NCBI GenBank assembly: GCA_018818755.1
Contig: JAHIRL010000126.1
Span: 1-6,111, forward strand
From: Patescibacteria group bacterium
GTDB lineage: Bacteria > Patescibacteriota > Gracilibacteria > UBA1369 > LOWO2-01-FULL-3
DNA: 6,111 nucleotides
Direction of reading: 5' to 3'
The translations under genes and the position numbers were made by a program. The notes below the pieces were generated by a model. The model saw only the letters and a program-made list of their open reading frames with translations, made no database searches and had not been told where the DNA came from. This document shows positions 1 through 3,932 of this stretch, one piece after another (positions within the stretch are counted from its first letter, which is position 1; every line of letters begins with the position of its first letter).

Positions 1-9
1 TAAATAAGA

Positions 10-15
10 TATAAT
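10..15 (+). promoter_or_regulatory. Possible -10 box upstream of cassette 1 gene
   Basis: A perfect TATAAT lies 28 nt before the ATG at 44. The matching -35 would fall left of the window, so this cannot be completed. The region is very AT-rich and a chance match is quite possible. Confidence 0.3.
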
Positions 16-43
16 TTAAAGAAAGCTTTTTTACGCAAACACT

Positions 44-394
44 ATGGAAACTCCAGCAGAAAACATATTTGATATTGATCAATTCCGATCTTCCTTTGTA
101 ACAAAAGTGGAAGATTACGGCACAAATAAGTACATAACATATGGCAGAAATTCAGATCCTGCAGAAAACGAGCGTAAAAAAGCTAGAGCTGAAGTGCTAT
201 ACCAAGAACTATTAGATGATTGCGCGGAAGCTTTACTCTCCACAGAAGACAAAAATGCAGTCATGGAAATAATTCACAGAGATTTAGTATATAAACGATA
301 TGGAAATGGTTATGCCATACTTCCACCAGGCGCCCAAACTGATTTCTACCGTGATTTATCACTACGTTTAGCTATAAAAGCTTCCGCGAGATGA
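44..394 (+). CDS. Cassette 1 protein, 116 aa, unknown function
   Basis: I do not recognise this protein. It opens with METPAENIFDIDQF and is rich in charged residues. A likely helical central part (about residues 40-80, with ENERKKARAEVLYQELLDD) is followed by a Tyr/Gly-rich stretch (YKRYGNGYAILPPGAQTDF, about 83-102) and a short C-terminal helix. There is no signal peptide, membrane segment or cysteine cluster, so it is probably a small soluble cytoplasmic protein. The ATG at 44 is the only good start; no Shine-Dalgarno sequence precedes it. It ends in TGA, 30 nt before the R'' box of attC1, the usual tight gene-to-attC spacing. A TATAAT at 10-15 may provide transcription. It is an intact reading frame and the cargo of the leftmost, partly visible cassette. 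Confidence 0.8.
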   Translation: METPAENIFDIDQFRSSFVTKVEDYGTNKYITYGRNSDPAENERKKARAEVLYQELLDDCAEALLSTEDKNAVMEIIHRDLVYKRYGNGYAILPPGAQTDFYRDLSLRLAIKASAR

Positions 395-424
395 CTTAAA
401 AGCGGGAAAAATGGTCAGCACATC

Positions 425-548
425 ACCTAACAGAGACTAGGCGGTTCATTCGCTTCACTTTGTTCCGCTCATTCTCCCATATTTGACGGGCGTACGCCTT
501 CGGCGTATTTTACACCCGTCAAACATCGCCTAGTCTCCAACGTTAGGC
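425..548 (+). other. attC1 recombination site, family A (124 nt)
   Basis: R'' is ACCTAAC (425-431) and R' is GTTAGGC (542-548). Inside them L'' GAGACTAGGCG (433-443) pairs with L' CGCCTAGTCTC (527-537), 11 bp without mismatch. One unpaired base separates R'' from L'' and four (CAAC) separate L' from R', giving the asymmetric unpaired spacer typical of attC. An inner stem TTTGACGGG (482-490) / CCCGTCAAA (515-523) is capped by TACGCC/GGCGTA (493-498/502-507). Positions 478-537 match 1421-1481 of attC3 with one substitution and one inserted T. The crossover point is 542/543. Confidence 0.92.
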
Positions 549-567
549 GAAATTGAATTTGGATTTT
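542..567 (+). repeat. Left terminal arm of cassette 2 (extended inverted repeat)
   Basis: The order is GTTAGGCGA (542-550), AA (551-552), then TTGAATTTGGATTTT (553-567). It pairs with 872-897: 9 bp, a 2-nt mismatch, then 15 bp without error. The first G belongs to cassette 1; the cassette itself begins at T543. The arm lies in the 5' leader of the cassette gene. Confidence 0.9.
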
Positions 568-595
568 AACAAGCCATTGATAAAAAGCAGATAAA

Positions 596-871
596 ATGTT
601 AGCTTCAGCTCCACCATTAACACTTAACATTATTCATATGACAGACCAATTAACGATAAAAAATATTCTTGATGAAGAAATGGCAGATATAAGTCCCAAA
701 AAAAGAGCAGAAGTTGATAAGAAAGTAGATTTTAATCACGAACTGCTTTTTCATTTAAGTGAAACATGCGGGATTATAAGCTTAGATGGACAAATTGATA
801 CTAACGACCAAGAAAAAGTCGGGAGTATTCGACAAGCAATAAATAGAGTTGTCAGTGAGTATTACAGGTAA
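596..871 (+). CDS. Cassette 2 protein, 91 aa (77 aa from the inner ATG), unknown function
   Basis: I do not recognise this protein. From the second ATG (638) it reads MTDQLTIKNILDEEMADISPKK and continues as a charged, mostly helical small protein ending in AINRVVSEYYR. There is one cysteine and no membrane segment. Two starts are possible: 596, giving an extra hydrophobic 14 residues (MLASAPPLTLNIIH), or 638, after which the composition is uniformly that of a soluble protein. Neither has a Shine-Dalgarno sequence; I lean slightly to 638 on composition but give the longer frame. The TAA stop (869-871) directly touches the right inverted-repeat arm of the cassette, which starts at 872, and attC2 begins 19 nt after the stop. 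No convincing promoter is seen in the 45-nt leader, so expression may rely on read-through from cassette 1. Confidence 0.75.
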   Translation: MLASAPPLTLNIIHMTDQLTIKNILDEEMADISPKKRAEVDKKVDFNHELLFHLSETCGIISLDGQIDTNDQEKVGSIRQAINRVVSEYYR

Positions 872-897
872 AAAATCCAAATTCAACATCGCCTAAC
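872..897 (+). repeat. Right terminal arm of cassette 2 (extended inverted repeat)
   Basis: AAAATCCAAATTCAA (872-886), CA (887-888), TCGCCTAAC (889-897) is the reverse complement of 542-567 except for the CA opposite AA. It overlaps the R'' box of attC2. Confidence 0.9.
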
Positions 898-1043
898 AGC
901 GCATATGCAGCTCGGCTTTTTTTCTCGTGCGGCTAAAGCACGCACTTGAAAAGCCTCGCCCAAATTTGCCTATTCGCTCAATTGGTGAGAAAATTATACC
1001 AGTTTCGCTCATGGCAAACTTTGCATATGCGCGGACGTTAGCT
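891..1043 (+). other. attC2 recombination site, family B (153 nt)
   Basis: R'' is GCCTAAC (891-897) and R' is GTTAGCT (1037-1043). L'' GCGCATATGCA (899-909) pairs with L' TGCATATGCGC (1022-1032), 11 bp perfect. The spacers are A and GGAC, again 1 nt versus 4 nt. Inside are GGCTTTT/AAAAGCC (914-920/949-955), CGTGC/GCACG (926-930/938-942) and TTTGCC/GGCAAA stems. The interior shares AAAATTATACCA (990-1001) and neighbouring words with attC4 but not with attC1 or attC3. Crossover is 1037/1038. Confidence 0.9.
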
Positions 1044-1058
1044 GAAAGAAGAAAAAGC
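1037..1058 (+). repeat. Left terminal arm of cassette 3 (extended inverted repeat)
   Basis: GTTAGCTGA (1037-1045), AA (1046-1047), GAAGAAAAAGC (1048-1058). It pairs with 1353-1374 over the 11-bp outer arm without error. The R part has two mismatches (CT against GC), unlike cassettes 2 and 4. Confidence 0.85.
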
Positions 1059-1068
1059 TACAAGCTGG

Positions 1069-1096
1069 TTGACAAAAAAGCAATGGCATGTATTAT
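1069..1096 (+). promoter_or_regulatory. Sigma70-type promoter inside cassette 3
   Basis: A perfect -35 TTGACA (1069-1074) and a -10 TATTAT (1091-1096, five of six consensus bases) are separated by 16 bp. Transcription would start near 1103, giving a leader of roughly 19 nt before the ATG at 1122. It sits in the longest leader of the array (63 nt between arm and gene), so this cassette appears to carry its own promoter. Confidence 0.65.
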
Positions 1097-1121
1097 ACAG
1101 TACTATTAACTCTAAGACATT

Positions 1122-1349
1122 ATGGAAAAACTACAATGCCCAGGTTATTATTTGGAATATGGCAAAATACAGCCAGCCTTTCCTGATGACAAAGTTGATG
1201 TACTTGTCCAAGAGCTAGATGGTCAACTAAAAATAGCATGCCCATATTTAAGGGACATACACCCAAACAGTCCACTACTATGTGGCAAAATACCATCTCT
1301 TAATAAGGATGAACAAGTGGCGGCTGGCTGTCCTTACGCACAAAAGTAA
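1122..1349 (+). CDS. Cassette 3 protein, 75 aa, four-cysteine, unknown function
   Basis: I do not recognise the family. Four cysteines (C6, C40, C54, C70) are spread over 75 residues. Three are followed by proline (CP at 6, 40 and 70) and two of these are CPY (CPYLRD at 40-45, CPYAQK at 70-75); H47 is near the second. This spacing could hold a metal ion or a small iron-sulfur centre, or form disulfides, but no known motif matches, so that is inference. No signal peptide or membrane segment is present. The ATG at 1122 follows a good promoter (1069-1096) at a short distance with no Shine-Dalgarno sequence. The TAA stop is 3 nt before the right inverted-repeat arm of the cassette (1353) and 18 nt before the R'' box of attC3. 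Confidence 0.8.
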   Translation: MEKLQCPGYYLEYGKIQPAFPDDKVDVLVQELDGQLKIACPYLRDIHPNSPLLCGKIPSLNKDEQVAAGCPYAQK

Positions 1350-1352
1350 ATC

Positions 1353-1374
1353 GCTTTTTCTTCCATCGCCTAAC
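1353..1374 (+). repeat. Right terminal arm of cassette 3 (extended inverted repeat)
   Basis: GCTTTTTCTTC (1353-1363), CA (1364-1365), TCGCCTAAC (1366-1374). The outer 11 bp are the exact reverse complement of 1048-1058. It overlaps the R'' box of attC3. Confidence 0.85.
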
Positions 1375-1492
1375 AGAGACTAGGCGGTTCCGTTCAGTCG
1401 CTCCGCTCCTTCACTACAGCCATATTTGACGGGTGTACGCCTTTCGGCGTATTTTACACCCGTCAAACATCGCCTAGTCTCGAACGTTGTAG
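1368..1492 (+). other. attC3 recombination site, family A (125 nt)
   Basis: R'' is GCCTAAC (1368-1374) and R' is GTTGTAG (1486-1492). L'' GAGACTAGGCG (1376-1386) pairs with L' CGCCTAGTCTC (1471-1481), identical to attC1. Spacers are A and GAAC. The inner stem TTTGACGGG/CCCGTCAAA is retained, and the left interior (1387-1420) differs from attC1. R'' and R' do not pair well here because R' after its first G belongs to cassette 4. Crossover is 1486/1487. Confidence 0.92.
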
Positions 1493-1507
1493 GAAATTCG
1501 CAGATAA
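1486..1507 (+). repeat. Left terminal arm of cassette 4 (extended inverted repeat)
   Basis: GTTGTAGGA (1486-1494), AA (1495-1496), TTCGCAGATAA (1497-1507). It pairs with 1888-1909: 9 bp, a 2-nt mismatch, then 11 bp perfect. The R variant GTTGTAGG differs from GTTAGGCG of cassette 2, yet its partner in attC4 has changed to match. Confidence 0.9.
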
Positions 1508-1517
1508 AAATTTATAT

Positions 1518-1880
1518 ATGAAAAAACCAAAGGAGAACATAGAAGAAAGAGAAAAATTAGATAAATGGATCCAAAGATTCCATTGGCTTAGAGACGATCA
1601 TTATGATGATTTGCAAGATTATGATGTTAGAGAGATTCCGATAACAGATAATCGTCATAATATGTTTATGTGCCAAGGCAATTATATAGCAGGACTAGGA
1701 TTTGATCTGCAAGGATTGATATGGGATAGAATAGTAATTGATCCAAAAGTAAAGGAAAAAATTAAAAAGTTTCTAGAACATAGATTTGTTTATCTTGATG
1801 GTAAATTTACAACAAAAGAAGAAATAGAAATGATAAAAAAAATTCTAGATGTCGTAATAGATCATCTGGAATCTCTCTAA
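1518..1880 (+). CDS. Cassette 4 protein, 120 aa, unknown function
   Basis: I do not recognise this protein. It has a lysine/glutamate-rich N-terminus (residues 1-20), an aromatic and acidic segment FHWLRDDHYDDLQDYD (21-36), a central hydrophobic part (YIAGLGFDLQGLIWDRIVID, about 56-75) and two C-terminal helices (about 77-90 and 98-120). It has one cysteine and no signal peptide or membrane span, so it is probably a soluble cytoplasmic protein. Six of its seven arginines use AGA, in contrast to the CGN arginines of the transketolase downstream. The ATG at 1518 lies 10 nt after the left arm of the cassette, with no Shine-Dalgarno sequence and no convincing promoter, so it may be read through from cassette 3. 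The stop is 7 nt before the right arm. Confidence 0.8.
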   Translation: MKKPKENIEEREKLDKWIQRFHWLRDDHYDDLQDYDVREIPITDNRHNMFMCQGNYIAGLGFDLQGLIWDRIVIDPKVKEKIKKFLEHRFVYLDGKFTTKEEIEMIKKILDVVIDHLESL

Positions 1881-1887
1881 TTTAGTA

Positions 1888-1909
1888 TTATCTGCGAACA
1901 TCCTACAAC
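1888..1909 (+). repeat. Right terminal arm of cassette 4 (extended inverted repeat)
   Basis: TTATCTGCGAA (1888-1898), CA (1899-1900), TCCTACAAC (1901-1909) is the reverse complement of 1486-1507 except for CA opposite AA. It overlaps the R'' box of attC4. Confidence 0.9.
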
Positions 1910-2050
1910 AGCGGCTTGTCCGGTTCAGGCTTTTTCGGGCTGGCTACGCACAGCCGAAAGCCTTCACCCAAATTGCCTTCCTCGCTCTGATGGTTTAAAA
2001 TTATACCATCTCGCTCGTCGGCAACTTCGCATAGCCCGCGACCGTTAGCT
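1903..2050 (+). other. attC4 recombination site, family B (148 nt), last of the array
   Basis: R'' is CTACAAC (1903-1909) and R' is GTTAGCT (2044-2050). R'' does not pair with this R', but pairs fully with the left end of its own cassette (1486-1494). L'' (1911-1918) pairs with L' (2030-2039) with two single bulged bases (T2032, C2035). The interior resembles attC2, sharing AAAATTATACCA (1997-2008), a GGCTTTT-type stem and the words CCCAAATT and TCGCTC. Crossover is 2044/2045. No further attC follows in the window. Confidence 0.87.
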
Positions 2051-2070
2051 GAAATATCCCTTTTCTTTTC

Positions 2071-2092
2071 TGGGCTATCGCCCAATTGTTTT
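2071..2092 (+). terminator. Weak terminator-like hairpin after the array
   Basis: TGGGC (2071-2075) pairs with GCCCA (2080-2084) across a TATC loop, followed by TTGTTTT (2086-2092). A 5-bp stem is short for intrinsic termination, so this is tentative, but its position between the last cassette and the next promoter is suitable. Confidence 0.3.
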
Positions 2093-2167
2093 AAAAAATT
2101 TTTATCATATCGCCCAAGAGCAACTCGCCAACAAAGGTGTTTCCTCCACTCCAAAAACGATTCACTT

Positions 2168-2196
2168 TTGAATGAAAATGCCATAAGTGGTATAAC
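2168..2196 (+). promoter_or_regulatory. Extended -10 sigma70-type promoter for the membrane protein gene
   Basis: A -35 TTGAAT (2168-2173) and a -10 TATAAC (2191-2196) are separated by 17 bp. TGG just before the -10 box makes an extended -10 (TGN). Transcription would begin near 2203, giving an AT-rich leader of about 38 nt before the ATG at 2241. Confidence 0.6.
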
Positions 2197-2240
2197 AAAA
2201 TAGTAAAAATAATACTTATTAATATTTAATTTAATAAATT

Positions 2241-2885
2241 ATGAAAAAAACAATTTCAACTATCGTCCTAACATTCATTGCAACCGTGATTTTGGTAGTG
2301 ACTAGTTTGGGCCTTTACGGATATTATATACTTCAAAATATTCAGCCAGATTACACAAAAGTCCTAACTGAAGAAGAAATAAACAAGGTTCTCGATGACT
2401 CTATCTCCGCACTTGGTGGCGCCGCAACTGAAAAAGAACATACGGATGATGGAACCTTCAATTCCTACATTGCATCTTTCAATGCCGACGGTTTAGATAT
2501 CCAAATAAATTTGGATGATATGACAAATTGGGGCAAAGAAACCATGGAGACTTTTACAGGAGACCCCGATGTCACCTGGGATCAATATATTTCTAAATCT
2601 TACAACAAAATGGTGGAATTATTTGCTGAAGCAGACAATCATAATTCTACAACATACTACGAAGACGATAACTATCTAACTAAATTAAAAGACTACGATG
2701 TAGAAGTTGATAAATTTAAGCCTACTGAAGATAGACCCACCTATAGTGAAGCTGCCAATACGGTAATTGGAAATTATCTAATTAGAGTCATGACAACAAA
2801 TGAAGATCAATCAGCAGTTCTAAACTCAAGTCTGCCTAGGCTGGAAATTTTTATGGGAAATTTATTAAAAGCACTTAAAAGTTAG
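2241..2885 (+). CDS. Membrane-anchored extracytoplasmic protein, 214 aa, unknown function
   Basis: I do not recognise the family. The N-terminus starts MKKT and has one long hydrophobic segment (about residues 5-30, STIVLTFIATVILVVTSLGLYGYY). There is no lipobox cysteine and no clear signal peptidase site, so it most likely stays as a membrane anchor. The remaining 180 or so residues are acidic (clusters such as TEEEIN, EDDNY and DYDVEVDKF) and contain no cysteine, and should lie outside the cytoplasm. The last 25 residues look helical. The start is set by the ATG at 2241 with the hydrophobic segment directly after it; no Shine-Dalgarno sequence is seen. A promoter at 2168-2196 precedes it. 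It is the first gene right of the cassette array, and the methyltransferase gene follows after 38 nt, perhaps in the same transcript. Confidence 0.8.
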   Translation: MKKTISTIVLTFIATVILVVTSLGLYGYYILQNIQPDYTKVLTEEEINKVLDDSISALGGAATEKEHTDDGTFNSYIASFNADGLDIQINLDDMTNWGKETMETFTGDPDVTWDQYISKSYNKMVELFAEADNHNSTTYYEDDNYLTKLKDYDVEVDKFKPTEDRPTYSEAANTVIGNYLIRVMTTNEDQSAVLNSSLPRLEIFMGNLLKALKS

Positions 2886-2923
2886 AGTGGTTGCTCAGAT
2901 TATATGAAAACAAAACACTCATC

Positions 2924-3619
2924 ATGAACTCAATCCAAGCCCACTTCTCCAAAACCATCAGCGACTACGACACAATCGTTGATAACATCGTTTTCAAAAA
3001 CGACGAATTGCACAAGGAATTAATCAAAGCCATACCTTTTAACGAAAACAAAGAAATAAGCGTACTGGACTTGGGCTGTGGCACCGGTCATGGAATGAAA
3101 TTGCTGGCAAACCAGTTTCCAAAAGCCCAAATTACCGGGATTGATTTTTCCCCAATTATGATCAACAAAGCCCAAAAAAACTTATCAGCTTTCTCAGATC
3201 GAATCGAATTATTGGAAGCAGATTTTAACGACCATAAACCCAGCAAAAAATTCGATGTAATAATCTCAGCCATCGCAATCCACAACATCCCCCACGAGCA
3301 AAAAAGAAGCCTATTTACAAAAATATTCAATTCCCTAAACGATAACGGAGTATTCGTCAATGCTGATTTTTACGAACACGATTCACAAATCATCAATCAA
3401 CAACTGAAAAAAAGATACGAATCATTCCTCCGCCACAACTTGTCCGGTGATGAGCTAAAAGTTTGGCTTAAACATGCCTTTGAAGAAGATATGCCAATGA
3501 CACTATCAGAGCAATTTTCAATATTGGAAGTTGCCGGATTTCAACAAATAAATTTGACCTGGATCTTTAATAATGAAGCCATTTACATTGCCGAAAAACA
3601 ACCTAACTCCCCCCAATGA
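2924..3619 (+). CDS. Class I SAM-dependent methyltransferase, 231 aa
   Basis: This is a small single-domain Rossmann-fold methyltransferase. Motif I VLDLGCGTG (residues 47-55) is the glycine-rich S-adenosylmethionine loop. GIDFS (72-76) supplies the acidic residue that usually binds the ribose. EADF (98-101) is motif III, and DVIISAIAIHNIP (111-123) is the motif IV/active-site strand. The C-terminal EVAGFQQINLTWIFNNEAIYIAEK (202-225) is the typical last strands of this family. The aromatic/His IHNIP and absence of a nucleic-acid-binding extension point to a small-molecule methyltransferase, but the substrate cannot be read from the sequence; a CmoA-like tRNA-modification role is another possibility. 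I chose the ATG at 2924; a TTG at 2891 would add 11 poorly supported residues. Its stop overlaps the start of the DUF2164 gene (ATGA), so the two are translationally coupled. Confidence 0.88.
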   Translation: MNSIQAHFSKTISDYDTIVDNIVFKNDELHKELIKAIPFNENKEISVLDLGCGTGHGMKLLANQFPKAQITGIDFSPIMINKAQKNLSAFSDRIELLEADFNDHKPSKKFDVIISAIAIHNIPHEQKRSLFTKIFNSLNDNGVFVNADFYEHDSQIINQQLKKRYESFLRHNLSGDELKVWLKHAFEEDMPMTLSEQFSILEVAGFQQINLTWIFNNEAIYIAEKQPNSPQ

Positions 3620-3870
3620 AAAAACAAAAACGCCAATGGGATCTAATCACAGAAGCAAAACGAGAAACATTACTGCGCGAAATCATCACTTTCTTTAAAG
3701 AAGAACGAGACGAAGAACTTGGCTTAATCGCCGCCGAAGAAGTTCTCGACTTCTTTCTCCAAAACACCGCCCTGGAAATTTATGGCCGCGGCATTGCCGA
3801 TGCCCAAAAACTCTTAAGACAACACTCCACCGATCTGGATATAGAACTGGATCTTTTGCTAAACAAATAA
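3616..3870 (+). CDS. DUF2164 family protein, 84 aa
   Basis: The protein has the pattern of the DUF2164 family as I recall it: an N-terminal basic helix, the acidic FFKEERDEELGLIAAEEVLDFFL core (about 27-49), then YGRGIADAQKLLRQ (56-69) and an acidic helical tail (72-82). The EERDEE-(I/L)G-x-x-A motif and the GxADA motif are the main grounds for the call. The family has no established biochemical role; it is a small, helical, presumably cytoplasmic protein. The length is normal for the family. It starts inside the stop codon of the methyltransferase gene, so both are probably made from one mRNA, although this pairing need not mean a shared pathway. A 62-nt gap with a promoter separates it from pgi. 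Confidence 0.8.
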   Translation: MKKQKRQWDLITEAKRETLLREIITFFKEERDEELGLIAAEEVLDFFLQNTALEIYGRGIADAQKLLRQHSTDLDIELDLLLNK

Positions 3871-3878
3871 GCTCCCCC

Positions 3879-3908
3879 TTGCATTCTCACCCCCATTTCC
3901 CCTATATT
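3879..3908 (+). promoter_or_regulatory. Candidate sigma70-type promoter for pgi-tkt
   Basis: TTGCAT (3879-3884) and TATATT (3903-3908, five of six consensus bases) are separated by 18 bp. Transcription would start near 3915, giving a leader of about 18 nt and no Shine-Dalgarno sequence. The -35 match is only partial (TTG), but the position in the gap between two genes is right. Confidence 0.5.
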
Positions 3909-3932
3909 CTCTGTGGGCATAATTTTCAAAAA

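Larger units (their letters stand above)
1..2050 (+). mobile_element. Integron gene-cassette array, four cassettes, no integrase visible
   Basis: Four small same-strand genes are each followed by a long imperfect palindrome that opens with a C...AAC box and closes with GTT, which is the architecture of integron attC sites. With integrase cutting between G and TT, cassette 1 ends at 542, cassette 2 is 543-1037, cassette 3 is 1038-1486 and cassette 4 is 1487-2044. Each complete cassette has one short gene filling most of the space between its left end and its attC, as usual for cassettes. The R'' to R' polarity runs left to right, so attI and the integrase gene, if present, would be upstream of the window. 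Within the window it looks like a cluster of attC sites lacking an integrase. The left boundary is not seen. The AT-rich, AGA-rich cassette genes differ in codon use from pgi and tkt, in keeping with outside origin. Confidence 0.92.
2044..2240 (+). other. Gene-free boundary stretch with a cassette-like left end
   Basis: GTTAGCTGAAA (2044-2054) is identical to the left end of cassette 3 and fits the GTTNNNNGAAA motif of all cassette starts here. No matching right end (an arm like GAAAAGGGATA followed by CATC and an R box) is found to the right. This looks like the start of a fifth cassette that has lost its attC. A 10-nt direct repeat TATCGCCCAA occurs at 2076-2085 and 2108-2117. The right third (2190-2240) is very AT-rich and holds the promoter of the next gene. 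I see no convincing gene in it. Confidence 0.5.

Noticed and set aside
927..1109. 60-codon plus-strand reading frame with a GTG start
   Set aside because: It lies mostly inside the attC2 palindrome and crosses the crossover point and the promoter of cassette 3; the product is low-quality sequence from translated repeat.
425..1492. Repeated palindromes considered as a CRISPR array or as intrinsic terminators
   Set aside because: Spacing is several hundred bases with genes between, and the repeats end in paired C...AAC/GTT boxes. The hairpins have no following T-tract. attC sites explain them fully.
1903..2184. 93-codon minus-strand reading frame across attC4
   Set aside because: More than half of it is translated attC sequence. 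Its N-terminal part looks somewhat protein-like, so a reverse-oriented gene of a decayed fifth cassette cannot be fully excluded, but nothing supports it.
2891..2923. TTG start extending the methyltransferase by 11 residues
   Set aside because: No ribosome binding site, and the extension does not resemble the family; the ATG at 2924 is a better start.
2904..2927. Seven-codon frame (MKTKHSS) whose stop overlaps the methyltransferase ATG
   Set aside because: Could be a coupling leader peptide, but it has no ribosome binding site and is short enough to occur by chance.
3088..3360. Minus-strand frame opposite the methyltransferase; similar ones at 3957-4294, 4618-4818, 4871-5065 and 5285-5533
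   Set aside because: All are antisense shadows of well-supported genes with clear motifs.
3879..3932. TTG start extending Pgi by 18 residues
   Set aside because: The TTG is part of the candidate -35 box, and the extension is not typical of the enzyme.
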